A stretch of 64,000 nucleotides of DNA, taken from positions 152,202-216,201 of the forward strand of contig CATMVA010000001.1 in assembly GCA_950075865.1 (NCBI GenBank). The letters are read 5' to 3'. This document shows, one piece after another, positions 35,164 through 44,599 of the stretch. The translations under genes were made by a program, and so were the position numbers. The stretch's first letter is position 1. Each line of letters opens with the position of its first letter. A model generated the notes under the pieces. It worked only from the letters and a program-made list of their open reading frames with translations. It had not been told where the DNA came from and did not search any database. The stretch is from an uncultured Oscillospiraceae bacterium (GTDB taxonomy: Bacteria; Bacillota; Clostridia; Oscillospirales; Oscillospiraceae).

Positions 35164-36642
35164 TCACAAAATAATGCAGATAAGTCCTCCCGAGCCTTCG
35201 TTGATGACTCGTTGCAGGGTTTCCCGTAGTTTGCCTCTGGCATCCTCCGGCATCCGTTTGAGCTTGGTGCTCAGATCCTCGCTCACCAGTTCATGGAAAG
35301 ACTTTCCGAAAATGTTGGATTCCCAGATCTTAGTGGTATCACCCTCAAACTCCTGAAGCAAGTAGGTCACCATCTCCTCAGACTGCTTCTCGCTTCCCAC
35401 AATGGGCGAGACCTCAGTCTCAATATCAGCCCGTATCATGTGGATGGAGGGGGCACTGGCCTTAAGCCGGACGCCGTATCTTCCTCCCTGCTTCACGATT
35501 TCCGGCTCCTCTAGCTTCATCTCCTCCGGACCAGGAGCCACAATGCCATAGCCGGTTTCCCGGACCTCCCGAAGGGCTTCGCTGACCTTGTCATACTCTT
35601 TCTTGACCCCCGCCAGGCTGGTCAGAAGGCTCATCAGATCCCCATCATTAGCGATTAAGAATCCGGACTGTGCCGAGATTGTCTCATAGAAAAGCGTCCT
35701 GGGCAACTCCAGTGCGGCGCAGGCTTTCCCCTCCCCCAGATCAATGGAGGTCACCTTAATGCTGCTGACGCTCTCACATTGGCCGACCGCAGTCATGGCT
35801 CCCTCTACATCCCGGATCCGCCGCATCTCGCAGGTACTCTCCCGGATAGCAGTATAGAGCCCGTTTTTAATGGGATGATCATAAGGCAACGCGTCCACCC
35901 AAGCAGGCAGATACATGTTAAGTTCTTTGAGGGGGAACTCGTAGAGAACCTCCTGGATGATGCCAGTCACATCCGCCTCATCCAGTTCCAAACAGTTGCA
36001 GCGCATACAGGTTACGCCATATCGGTCCATAATATCCGTCTGGATCGCCTTTGCCCGGTCAGAGTTGGGGGAGGCTGAGTTGAGCAGGACTAGGAAGGGT
36101 TTTCCCAATTCTTTCAGCTCCGTGATGGCCCTGTTCTCCGCCTCCAGATAATCTTCCCGGGGAATGTCTGTGATGGTGCCGTCCGTGGTAATCACGATCC
36201 CGATGGTGGAATGCTCGGCAATAACCTTTCGGGTGCCAACCTCGGCGGCCTCGGTCATAGGAACGTCATGATCAAACCAGGGGGTGGTCACCATCCGGGG
36301 GGCATCATCTTCCGTCTGTCCCACTGCGCCGGGAACGAGGTACCCCACACAATCGATCAATCTCACCGAGAAGGCAGCTCCGTCATCCATTTCCACCCGG
36401 ACCGCCTCTTCGGGCACGAACTTGGGCTCAGCTGTCATGACCATTCGCCCTGATCCACTCTGAGGCAGTTCATCTCTGGCTCGCTCCCGGCGGTACACAT
36501 TTTCAATGTTGGGGATAACCAGTGTCTCCATAAAGCGCTTAATGAAAGTGGACTTTCCCGTGCGGACGGGACCAACCACCCCGATGTAGATATCCCCACC
36601 TGTTCTCTGGGCAATATTCTCATAAAGCTTGTTGTTTTCCAT
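35164..36642 (-). CDS. spoIVA: Stage IV sporulation protein A, spore coat ATPase
   Basis: 492 residues. SpoIVA polymerises on the forespore surface, using ATP, to form the base of the coat. The GTPase-like domain has Walker A GPVRTGKST (24-32) and MVMTAEPKFVP, with a middle domain and the conserved C-terminal end ending in hydrophobic residues (GLICIIL), which contacts SpoVM and SpoVID in Bacillus. It lies 14 bases downstream of the SPOCS-LysM gene. The mobile element's right end is 5 bases past its stop codon, so the 3' end stays intact. Confidence 0.97.
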   Translation of the reverse strand: MENNKLYENIAQRTGGDIYIGVVGPVRTGKSTFIKRFMETLVIPNIENVYRRERARDELPQSGSGRMVMTAEPKFVPEEAVRVEMDDGAAFSVRLIDCVGYLVPGAVGQTEDDAPRMVTTPWFDHDVPMTEAAEVGTRKVIAEHSTIGIVITTDGTITDIPREDYLEAENRAITELKELGKPFLVLLNSASPNSDRAKAIQTDIMDRYGVTCMRCNCLELDEADVTGIIQEVLYEFPLKELNMYLPAWVDALPYDHPIKNGLYTAIRESTCEMRRIRDVEGAMTAVGQCESVSSIKVTSIDLGEGKACAALELPRTLFYETISAQSGFLIANDGDLMSLLTSLAGVKKEYDKVSEALREVRETGYGIVAPGPEEMKLEEPEIVKQGGRYGVRLKASAPSIHMIRADIETEVSPIVGSEKQSEEMVTYLLQEFEGDTTKIWESNIFGKSFHELVSEDLSTKLKRMPEDARGKLRETLQRVINEGSGGLICIIL

Positions 36643-36656
36643 CTTCCTCTCCCCCT

Positions 36657-38183
36657 TTACCGTCTCCTGGGAATAAGCAGCAGCTTGCCTGTGGCGGCAG
36701 ACTCGTCTTCCAGTTCATTTGCGCTGATGATGTCAGCGATCGTAGTTCCATAGGCTTTTGCCACATCCCACAACCGCTCCCCGTTTTCAAACATCCGAAG
36801 GACCAGTGAAGGCCGCTCCCCCGTCTCCTCGGGAGTCTCTCCCGGCCGAAGATCGGACAGGATGGCAGTCTTCTGGCGGACCACAGCTGTAAATTGGAAG
36901 TCCAGTGTAAAGCGAACCTCTATACCGCCAGAGGCAGGGGTGGCGTACACATCGCCCACTGGCTCACATTGGCAGAAGCACCAGCACCCCTCCGGAATAT
37001 CCAAGGTGCATGGAACAGCCATATTCCGCTGCAGGGAAACTGCCTCTCCTCCCTCATCCACGCCGAGCGTCTGTACCTCCATCTGAGCGGTAAGGATCAG
37101 CTTCTCTCCCTCTCTTGTCTGGACCACTTGCCCCACCGCAACACGGCAGTCTGTAATCTCCTGCAAGCTGACGGGAGTCTCCCAAACCTCTCTGACATTC
37201 TGACTGCGCATTCCGCTCTCAAGTCTGCTGTCTGTTTCCCAGTTTTCCCATGTACATGCCAGCGGCTGGACTGTGCTGTAAGCATCAGCGAGAACATCTA
37301 CCGTCCAGATTTCCCGGACCACCGCCTGCGTCATGATCTCCAGCTCTACCGAAATCGTTCGCCCTTCCCCGTCTGCAGTAAGTACACATTCCGCACCCAC
37401 CGCAGCCATAATCAACTCACAGTCGGCTTCCTCAGAAACCCCGGACACCTCCATGATTTGGGAAAAGGACAATTCAACCCCGGCGGTATAGAGCCCGTTG
37501 TCCTCCCCGCGATAAAGCATGCTGATATTGACGCTCCCTTTAAAAATGAGCTTGTTTCCGATAATCTTGGAGTCTCCCTTGCTGACGCTCATCCGGCTTT
37601 TCAGCATTTCTGCGGCGGCGGGCTTACCGGCTGAGAGAGTCACCTCCTCGGCAATTTGGAAGGGTTTTTCCTGTACGCAGGTGGTACAATAGACCTCCTT
37701 GGTCTCGTTCAGCTGCTCCACTTCCGTCCCATCAGGACCAATGACCGCGGTAGAGATTCTTTCCATCCTGGGGGCAAAAACAGTAACGTCAGCCACCACC
37801 TCCGCACGGATCAATACTTTGCGGGGGTTCATGGCTCTGGTGTCCACGTGGCAAAGCCGCACTTGGGCCACCGCCACACATTCCGGGAATATCTCGTTTA
37901 CTTCCGCGGCACAGGTAAAGGGAATACTTACATCCAGGTGACGCATCCCGTTTTCCCCATCCGGGACATAGAGAACACTAGCTTTAATGGTTCCCGTCAC
38001 CTCTACCCGACCATCCATAGCCTCCTTTCGCACAAGAAGAACCTTGCCGTCGGTCTCCACCACACGGAGGATATCGGGACAGGCGTCCGGGACGATCATT
38101 TCCAGTGTCTCCTCTTGCCGAAGGGGGGTGTTCAGCACAACATCAAAGCCATTCATCTGTGTCCGGTCCAATTCAAATTCCAT
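36657..38183 (-). CDS. SPOCS (DUF3794) and LysM domain protein, spore envelope
   Basis: 508 residues. Repeated DUF3794/SPOCS domains occupy most of the chain (CPDILRVVETDG near residue 33; related PDIL-like segments later), and a LysM domain closes it (GERLWDVAKAYGTTIADIISANEL, about 463-486). LysM binds cortex or wall glycan. This arrangement is the clostridial counterpart of SpoVID/SafA type coat proteins (inference). ATG at 38183; GGAG lies 11 bases upstream and a GTG 6 bases earlier is an alternative start. Directly precedes spoIVA. Confidence 0.85.
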   Translation of the reverse strand: MEFELDRTQMNGFDVVLNTPLRQEETLEMIVPDACPDILRVVETDGKVLLVRKEAMDGRVEVTGTIKASVLYVPDGENGMRHLDVSIPFTCAAEVNEIFPECVAVAQVRLCHVDTRAMNPRKVLIRAEVVADVTVFAPRMERISTAVIGPDGTEVEQLNETKEVYCTTCVQEKPFQIAEEVTLSAGKPAAAEMLKSRMSVSKGDSKIIGNKLIFKGSVNISMLYRGEDNGLYTAGVELSFSQIMEVSGVSEEADCELIMAAVGAECVLTADGEGRTISVELEIMTQAVVREIWTVDVLADAYSTVQPLACTWENWETDSRLESGMRSQNVREVWETPVSLQEITDCRVAVGQVVQTREGEKLILTAQMEVQTLGVDEGGEAVSLQRNMAVPCTLDIPEGCWCFCQCEPVGDVYATPASGGIEVRFTLDFQFTAVVRQKTAILSDLRPGETPEETGERPSLVLRMFENGERLWDVAKAYGTTIADIISANELEDESAATGKLLLIPRRR

Positions 38184-38230
38184 AAGCACTTCCACTCCTT
38201 ATACAGGCGTCCGCCTCGTCGCTTCTGTGA

Positions 38231-38258
38231 ATCTATATGTACAAGGAGTGGGGAGTAT
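38231..38258 (-). promoter_or_regulatory. Candidate sigma-E promoter of the SPOCS-LysM/spoIVA operon
   Basis: On the minus strand ACATACT, 14 bases, CATATAGAT, similar to the Bacillus sigma-E consensus (ATATT, 14, CATACA-like). spoIVA is a sigma-E gene in Bacillus. Confidence 0.4.
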
Positions 38259-38262
38259 GTCT

Positions 38263-38334
38263 TCATTTCAATCTAAAAATGCGCTTCAGAATCCCTCGCA
38301 ACGCTTTCGGGGATTTAACGACCACAATCTTCAC
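38263..38334 (-). CDS. spoVM: Stage V sporulation protein M (23 residues)
   Basis: A tiny amphipathic peptide that marks the convex forespore membrane and recruits SpoIVA. It begins MKIVVVKSPKALRGILK and ends in RIFRLK. Bacillus SpoVM is 26 residues with the same plan (MKFYTIKLPKFLGGIV): a beta-like start, a central proline (here Pro9) and a basic amphipathic helix. GTG start with a perfect AAAGGAGG 9 bases upstream. Position between rsgA and the coat genes matches the Bacillus order cpgA...spoVM and the SpoVM-SpoIVA partnership. Confidence 0.9.
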   Translation of the reverse strand: MKIVVVKSPKALRGILKRIFRLK

Positions 38335-38378
38335 GCCCGTCCACCTCCTTTCCTTGTGTCACCCCAAGTTTCCAACAG

Positions 38379-38436
38379 CAAAAAAGCCGCCTCCTTTCGC
38401 CCTGGATGACCCAGTATACGAAAGAAAGCAGCTTTC
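38379..38436 (-). terminator. Terminator of the rsgA operon
   Basis: A 15-bp stem with G-U pairs (AGCTGCTTTCTTTCG / CGAAAGGAGGCGGCT), then TTTTTT on the minus strand. It separates spoVM from the upstream housekeeping operon. Confidence 0.8.
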
Positions 38437-38447
38437 TGTGCGATATT

Positions 38448-39323
38448 CTATTTGCGCTGCCATGCCGGAACGGACTTCGCCATCTGATAAAGCCGGACAT
38501 AGCTTTCATGGCGGCCGGACGCGATCTTACCTTCTTCCAATGCCCGGAGTATGGCACAACCCCTTTCTTTAATATGGGAACACCCTACAAACTGGCAGTC
38601 GTTCAGGTAAGGTTTGAACTCGCGAAACGCATCGGCCAGCTCCTCAGGCGGGCAGGCATCCCCATCCTCCTCAAAGGAAGCAAATCCTGGGGTATCTGCC
38701 ACTATAGCTCCATTTTTCAGTCGAAAGAGTTCTACATGGCGGGTAGTATGTCTTCCTCTTCCCAGCTTTTCGCTTACTTCCCCCACCGCCAAACCAAAGC
38801 CGGGCTCCAAAGCATTAAGAATGCTGGACTTCCCCACTCCCGAATTTCCTGTAAAGGCGCATACCTTTCCAGTAATTAAGGCCAAAAGCTCGGCCAGGCC
38901 CTCTCCGGTCTCAGCGCTTACCTTAAGTGTAGGAAAACCTGCCTGACGGTAGGTATCACAAAGGGCCTGGGGCTGGTTCAGATCCCACTTGTTAAAGCAA
39001 ATCACACTTTCACAGCCCTGTCGCTCTGCCATCGCCACCACCCGATCGATCAGAAAGGGGTCTGTCACAGGGAGCGCCCCGGAAGCAATAATCACCAGAA
39101 CATCAATGTTGGCTACGGCAGGCCTTTGGAACTGATTCTTCCGCGGCAGGACAGCATCGACTGTTCCTGTACCGTCCCCATGGACTGTCAAGGTTACACG
39201 GTCTCCTACCAGGGGTGTTACCTTGTCATGGCGGAATTTTCCTCGCGCCCGACACTCCACTGTCTCGTCATCCACATCCACATAGTAAAATCCGGACAGC
39301 GCTTTTACGATCATCCCTTCCAT
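38448..39323 (-). CDS. rsgA: Ribosome small subunit maturation GTPase RsgA
   Basis: 291 residues: N-terminal OB fold, circularly permuted GTPase with NKWDL (G4, before the P-loop) and GNSGVGKSS (about 159-167), TPGF, and a C-terminal zinc finger (CQFVGCSHIKERGC). It assists late 30S assembly. Its start overlaps the stop of prkC by one base. Equivalent to cpgA in the Bacillus prpC-prkC-cpgA set. Confidence 0.96.
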   Translation of the reverse strand: MEGMIVKALSGFYYVDVDDETVECRARGKFRHDKVTPLVGDRVTLTVHGDGTGTVDAVLPRKNQFQRPAVANIDVLVIIASGALPVTDPFLIDRVVAMAERQGCESVICFNKWDLNQPQALCDTYRQAGFPTLKVSAETGEGLAELLALITGKVCAFTGNSGVGKSSILNALEPGFGLAVGEVSEKLGRGRHTTRHVELFRLKNGAIVADTPGFASFEEDGDACPPEELADAFREFKPYLNDCQFVGCSHIKERGCAILRALEEGKIASGRHESYVRLYQMAKSVPAWQRK

Positions 39324-41470
39324 CAGACGCTAAAATCCTCAAAATAGCGTTCAAACTCTACTCCGTCAATATAGATAACCACTTCCTGGACTCCACTGCC
39401 CTCAATGGTAAAGAAGGCACTCCTCAGCCGTGTGGGATGGTCCTGACGATATTGCTCCACGCCGCCCACCGTAACCACCACGGTAACGGTCTCACGATCG
39501 TCGTTGGGTAACGTTACCGATTTATCCTTTTTCGTGGTCGGAACAGGTGTCTGCGAGGTTGCCGGAGGCGACGTCGGTACCGCACCAATCACTGGCGTAT
39601 TATCAGGCGTAGGTGTCTGGGAACTCTCTGTACCCGGCGTCTGGTTCCCGCCTGTAGGCTTGGGCGATTCAGGGGAAGTGGTACTCGGCCCGGAGCTGAT
39701 CCACAGGTTTACTGTATACCCCTCTTTGATATCATCCTCCATCATATTCACTTCCACGCCATTCTCATTCAGAATGACAACGTCGCAGACCAATCCCTCG
39801 GCGTACTCGTCACTTGGCATATTTCTGACAGATCCCCGTCGAAGTCCCAGGTCAATAATAGCCTGCTCAGCATCCTCTCTGGTCATGCTGAGCAGCGGCA
39901 TCATAGCTACCGTCTTGGGTTTCGGCCCAAGGCTGACCTGAATGACGACCACCGTTCCGGAATCCACAATACTCTTTTCCTCAGGCGAGACAGAGATCAC
40001 ATTTCCTTTTGTAACCTCCTCTGAATATGTTTCCTGAATCTCGGCCACTAAACCTGCGTTTTGGATCAAGGTACGGGCCACCCGCTGGTCCAGATTGACG
40101 ACCTCCGGCACCTGCTGTCCACCCCGTCCGGCGCTGACAGTCACAGTAATCTCTCGCTCCCCGGACTGAACCTCGGTATAGGGCACCCGATTCTGCTCAA
40201 TGATACGCCCAACCTCCACATCATCATCAGACTGCAAGGATCCCTCCACGATGGTAAAGCCGTTCTCATAGACTTCAGGCAGTGCACGGGCTTCCTCTAT
40301 GGTATAACCCTTCAGATCCGGGACCAGGTATGTGACAGGATCTGCCGCCAGATCCCGAAATACTGTGTTCCAAAGGAAGGCCACCACGCCGGAAAGGCAC
40401 AGAAGGACCATAAACAGGATCAGGAAAAACCGGAGCACCCCTCCGCCGGATTCGTAGTCGTCCTCATCTTCCTGGATAGGACGTTTCCGTTTCTTCATGT
40501 TCTCCTCCTGTCGTTCGGTATGACTCTGCCGATTTGCAGCGACCTGGGGCGTGTTGGCACCAATCTTCTGGGTCGGCTCCTCCCCATCAGTGACCAACAA
40601 ATCCTCATGCGTATAGTCAAAGCTGATGTTGGGATTCTTCCGAAACTCTTCCAAATCGGCCAGCATGGCATCAGCCGAGATATATCTCTTATCCAAATCA
40701 GAGGCCATCGCCTTCACTGTGATTTCCTCCATCGCCTCGGGGATAGAGGGATCCAACTCTCTGGGAGAGAGGGGAATGGAATTGATATGCTGGATAGCCA
40801 CCGCAACTGGGGAATCTCCCTCATAAGGCAGACGGCCTGTCAGCATCTCATAAAGCACTACACCAGCAGAATATATATCGCTACGGGCATCAATATGACT
40901 GCCCCTGGCCTGTTCGGGAGAGATATAGTGAACAGAACCCAATGCCTCCTGCGTCATAGTATTCTGGGCTGAGGAAATCAATCTGGCAATACCGAAATCG
41001 GCCACTTTTACGCTACCATCCCGCAGGACCATAATGTTATGGGGCTTGATATCCCGGTGGATGATCCCCCTGCTGTGGGCGTGGGACAAGCCTTTCATGA
41101 TCTGAGTGATAAAGTGGAGAGCCTCCTTCCAGCTCAATGCTCCTCCCCGTTTCTGCATGTACTGCTTGAGAGTAATTCCATCAATAAGCTCCATCACAAT
41201 GTAATCCGGTTCGGAAGAGTCCTCCGAGCGGGACACATCATAAATAGAAACAATATTGGGATGAGAGAGCATGGCAACTGCCCGGGACTCCTCATGAAAC
41301 CGGTGACGGAACTCCTCGTCCTGAGCCAGATCCTCCTTCAGGATCTTGATGGCTACAAAACGGTTGAGCAGATGGCACTTGGCCTTATAGACTACAGCCA
41401 TGCCGCCCGAGCCGATCTTTTCCAGTATTTCATATCGGTTTCCGAGGACTTTTCCTATGTACTGCTCCAT
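39323..41470 (-). CDS. prkC: PASTA-domain Ser/Thr protein kinase PrkC
   Basis: 715 residues: Hanks-type kinase (GSGGMAVVY P-loop, AIKIL lysine, HRDIKPHN catalytic loop, DFGIA), a basic juxtamembrane segment, one membrane helix (about 350-372) and several extracellular PASTA repeats that bind muropeptides, ending with a Thr/Pro/Ser-rich linker and a short domain (VTVVVTVGGVEQYRQDHPTR region). In Bacilli it senses wall fragments and triggers spore germination. Partner phosphatase directly upstream. Confidence 0.96.
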   Translation of the reverse strand: MEQYIGKVLGNRYEILEKIGSGGMAVVYKAKCHLLNRFVAIKILKEDLAQDEEFRHRFHEESRAVAMLSHPNIVSIYDVSRSEDSSEPDYIVMELIDGITLKQYMQKRGGALSWKEALHFITQIMKGLSHAHSRGIIHRDIKPHNIMVLRDGSVKVADFGIARLISSAQNTMTQEALGSVHYISPEQARGSHIDARSDIYSAGVVLYEMLTGRLPYEGDSPVAVAIQHINSIPLSPRELDPSIPEAMEEITVKAMASDLDKRYISADAMLADLEEFRKNPNISFDYTHEDLLVTDGEEPTQKIGANTPQVAANRQSHTERQEENMKKRKRPIQEDEDDYESGGGVLRFFLILFMVLLCLSGVVAFLWNTVFRDLAADPVTYLVPDLKGYTIEEARALPEVYENGFTIVEGSLQSDDDVEVGRIIEQNRVPYTEVQSGEREITVTVSAGRGGQQVPEVVNLDQRVARTLIQNAGLVAEIQETYSEEVTKGNVISVSPEEKSIVDSGTVVVIQVSLGPKPKTVAMMPLLSMTREDAEQAIIDLGLRRGSVRNMPSDEYAEGLVCDVVILNENGVEVNMMEDDIKEGYTVNLWISSGPSTTSPESPKPTGGNQTPGTESSQTPTPDNTPVIGAVPTSPPATSQTPVPTTKKDKSVTLPNDDRETVTVVVTVGGVEQYRQDHPTRLRSAFFTIEGSGVQEVVIYIDGVEFERYFEDFSV

Positions 41471-41485
41471 AGTTCATCCCCTCCC

Positions 41486-42220
41486 TTACGCCATTTGAAT
41501 GAGGACTGCGGTCACATTATCGGGTGCCCCCCTGGACAATGCCATATCCAGTAGCCGCTGGCAGCAGCTCTTCGGTGTGCCGCCATAAAGAATTTCATAG
41601 AGAAGCTCCTGATCGGTCAGTGTATTGGACAACCCGTCCGAGCAAAGGAGCAGAAAATCTCCCTGATTCATCTTCACTTCATAGAGGTCGGGCTGCGCCT
41701 TGCTTTCAGCGCCCAGGCACCGGGTAATCAGATTCTTCCGAGGATGGAGCCGTGCCTCTTCCCGGGTGATCTCTCCCCGGCTGACCAGGTCCTCCACCAC
41801 AGAGTGGTCCCGCGTCACCTTGATTATCCCCTCCTCGCCCACGCGATATGCCCGGCTGTCGCCGATGTTAACGATCTGCAGGTCGCGTCCATCGGCAATA
41901 ACGGCCACCATTGTGGTTCCCATCCCGGCACATTGAGGGTCATTGACCGCCTTCCGGTATACCGCGTCGTTAGAGAGGTTGATCACCCTTGTCAAGTGCT
42001 CACCGGGTGCCTGACGCAGCTCTTCCTTGCCCAGGCTCTCCAAATAGGCCGAGGCGACCTCCACAGCCAGCGAACTGGCCACGTCTCCGGCCAGCGCGCC
42101 GCCCATGCCATCGCATACCAGAGCAGTTACCAGCTCATCTTCTACCGATTTTAAGTAATAGGAATCCTGATTCTGCGCACGAACCGCCCCTTTATCCGTG
42201 ATTCCCCACGCATAGATCAT
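41486..42220 (-). CDS. prpC: PP2C-type protein phosphatase PrpC/Stp
   Basis: 244 residues; metal-dependent Ser/Thr phosphatase opposing PrkC. Motifs are RAQNQDSYY, CDGMGGALAGDVAS (about 36-49) and DNVTAVLIQ at the end. It overlaps rlmN by 4 bases (42217-42220) and lies 15 bases upstream of prkC. Confidence 0.96.
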   Translation of the reverse strand: MIYAWGITDKGAVRAQNQDSYYLKSVEDELVTALVCDGMGGALAGDVASSLAVEVASAYLESLGKEELRQAPGEHLTRVINLSNDAVYRKAVNDPQCAGMGTTMVAVIADGRDLQIVNIGDSRAYRVGEEGIIKVTRDHSVVEDLVSRGEITREEARLHPRKNLITRCLGAESKAQPDLYEVKMNQGDFLLLCSDGLSNTLTDQELLYEILYGGTPKSCCQRLLDMALSRGAPDNVTAVLIQMA

Positions 42221-43254
42221 TGCGTCTTCTCCTCCATCCTTTTTCGCCGTAGTTGTCCGCAGGAGGCATCAATGTCCCCTCCCAGCTTACGCCGGACGGT
42301 GACCGTTACTCCTTGCTTCTCCAATCGCTTCTGAAACTCCCTGATCCGTCTGCTGGGGTGCAGAGAGCTTTCCTCTACCTCATTGAGTGGGATCAGGTTT
42401 ACATGGCCCGGGGTCCCTTTCAAGTACTTCACCAATAGGTCTGCCTGCCAGTCGTGATCGTTGACACCATCGATCATGGCATACTCATAAGATATCCTCC
42501 GCCCCGTTATCTCAAAATAACGACGGCAGCTTTCAAATAACCGCTCCACACCCACCGACCGGTTCACTGGCATGATCTTGGACCGGGTCTCATCGTCAGG
42601 CGCATGGAGGGATACCGACAAGGTCAATTGTAACTTATACTGGGCCAGTTTGTCAATTTTCTCTGTCAAACCACAGGTGGACAGGGAAATGTGCCGCATT
42701 CCTATGTTGAGTCCTTCCGGATGATTTACCAACTCCAGAAACCGCATAACCGTATCAAAATTATCCAACGGCTCCCCAATTCCCATCAAAACGATATTGG
42801 AAATCAATTCTCCCGAATCCAACTGGGTAAACAGCACCTGATCCAGCATTTCAGCCGGAGTTAGGTCCCGCACCTTTCCTCCAATAGTAGAGGCGCAGAA
42901 GGCACAGCCCATCCGGCACCCCACCTGGGAAGAGATACAAACAGTATTCCCATGGTGATACCGCATCAAAACGGTTTCCACACAATTTCCGTCCCTCAGC
43001 CGCCAAAGATACTTCACCGTGCCGTCCTGTCGGGACACCTGCTTACGTTCTACCTGAGGTGCTGTAATAAAGCAGTTCGCCTCCAGCTTCTCTCTCAGCT
43101 CCTTGGAAAGGTTAGACATATCCTCAAAGGAAGTGACGCCCCGGTGAAGCCAATGAAAAACCTGTTTTCCCCGAAAGGCCGGCTCTCCAAAGTCCGTGAA
43201 CTGACTTGTCATCTCTTCCAGCGTCATGGATTTCAGATCCAACACGGCTTCCAC
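42217..43254 (-). CDS. rlmN: Dual-specificity rRNA/tRNA adenine-C2 methyltransferase RlmN
   Basis: 345 residues, radical SAM enzyme that methylates 23S A2503 and tRNA A37. The 4Fe-4S cluster site CRMGCAFC is at about residue 107-114, GIGEPLDNF follows, and a catalytic cysteine near the C-terminus (ASCGQL) matches the methyl-carrier Cys of the family. Confidence 0.96.
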   Translation of the reverse strand: MEAVLDLKSMTLEEMTSQFTDFGEPAFRGKQVFHWLHRGVTSFEDMSNLSKELREKLEANCFITAPQVERKQVSRQDGTVKYLWRLRDGNCVETVLMRYHHGNTVCISSQVGCRMGCAFCASTIGGKVRDLTPAEMLDQVLFTQLDSGELISNIVLMGIGEPLDNFDTVMRFLELVNHPEGLNIGMRHISLSTCGLTEKIDKLAQYKLQLTLSVSLHAPDDETRSKIMPVNRSVGVERLFESCRRYFEITGRRISYEYAMIDGVNDHDWQADLLVKYLKGTPGHVNLIPLNEVEESSLHPSRRIREFQKRLEKQGVTVTVRRKLGGDIDASCGQLRRKRMEEKTQ

Positions 43255-43279
43255 CTTCCTTTCCTAAGCAACTTTTCTC

Positions 43280-44599
43280 CTAAGCATTCCTTCGCAGTTT
43301 TGCAATAAAGAACCCATCTGTCCCGTGGCGATGAGGCCAAAGTGTGATCATCCCATCCGTCTCCCCCACTGGTCCCGGCAAAACAAACGGCTCCAAAGAA
43401 TAATCCTTGTGGGAAGCCAAAAACTCCCACGCCACATCCTCATTCTCCCGCTTCAGCAACGTACAGGTAGAATAAAGAAGCACTCCCCCTGGGCGTACAT
43501 AGCGGGAAACGTTGGAAAGAATATCCTTCTGAATGGCTGGCAGTCCTTCCAATGGCCTCGGATCCCGATAGCGGATCTCGGGCTTTTTGCGGATCACACC
43601 CAGCCCGGAACAGGGCACATCGGCCATCACCAAATCAAAGGCTTTCTCCCACTGTGGCTCAAACTTTCGCGCGTCCATCACCTGAGTTGAGAGACACTTG
43701 ATTCCCAGCCGGGCGGCCCCCGCCTCAATCAGTTTCATCTTATGGGGATGAAGATCACAGGAAATGATCTCTCCCTGATTCTCCATTATAGCTGCGGCCG
43801 CAAAAGATTTCCCTCCCGGAGCAGCGCAGGCGTCCAACACTTTCATTCCAGGTTTGGGCCCGGCAGCCAGTACAGCCATTTTTGCGGCAGCATCCTGGAT
43901 GTATAGAAGCCCCTCCCGAAAAGCAGGCAAGGTCTCCAGATCTCCTGTATTCTCCAGTTCCAGACAGCCCTCCATCCAGAGATGCGGATGCGCTGTCACT
44001 CCACTCTCCTCTAATTGGGGGAGCAAAGCCTCCCTATCGGTTTTCAGGGGATTCACCTGAGCCTGGGTAGGTATCTGGGCATTGTGGGCAGCCAGAAGTG
44101 CCTCAACTTCCACCTTGGGCAATATACGGGAAAACCCCTTTACAAGCCACTCTGGATGGCTGTATCGAATTGACAGCTCCTGTGGCTGTGGTGTCCCCTC
44201 CCGAACAGTGCGCTCAAACCCCCGCAAAACGGCATTAATCAGTCCTGGAGAACGGGGATTTCTGGAATAGCGCCTGCCCAACTCTACGGATTCATTGACC
44301 GCAGCATGTACCGGGATCCGGTCCATAAACAGCATCTGATAGATACCCATACGCAGACTGTTTCTGACCCCCGGCTCCAACTTTTCCACTGGTACCGAGC
44401 AATGCTGCCCCAAATGCCAGTCCAGCAGCATGCGGTTCTGGATCACCCCGTAAGAAATACGGGCACACAACCCCGCATCCCGCCGGTCTAGACCGGTCTG
44501 CCGTATGGAATTGCGCAAAAAACCGTCGGACCAGGCCCCCTGCTTATCTCCAGCAATGAGGCATTTTAGGGCAACCTCTCTTGCTGTCGCGGCCATCAA
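43280..44599 (-). CDS. rsmB: 16S rRNA m5C967 methyltransferase RsmB
   Basis: 439 residues: N-terminal NusB-like helical RNA-binding domain, then a Rossmann methyltransferase with DACAAPGGKSF (SAM site) and the cysteine pair DVPCSGLG and STCTLLKREN. It overlaps fmt by 4 bases. Confidence 0.95.
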   Translation of the reverse strand: MMAATAREVALKCLIAGDKQGAWSDGFLRNSIRQTGLDRRDAGLCARISYGVIQNRMLLDWHLGQHCSVPVEKLEPGVRNSLRMGIYQMLFMDRIPVHAAVNESVELGRRYSRNPRSPGLINAVLRGFERTVREGTPQPQELSIRYSHPEWLVKGFSRILPKVEVEALLAAHNAQIPTQAQVNPLKTDREALLPQLEESGVTAHPHLWMEGCLELENTGDLETLPAFREGLLYIQDAAAKMAVLAAGPKPGMKVLDACAAPGGKSFAAAAIMENQGEIISCDLHPHKMKLIEAGAARLGIKCLSTQVMDARKFEPQWEKAFDLVMADVPCSGLGVIRKKPEIRYRDPRPLEGLPAIQKDILSNVSRYVRPGGVLLYSTCTLLKRENEDVAWEFLASHKDYSLEPFVLPGPVGETDGMITLWPHRHGTDGFFIAKLRRNA

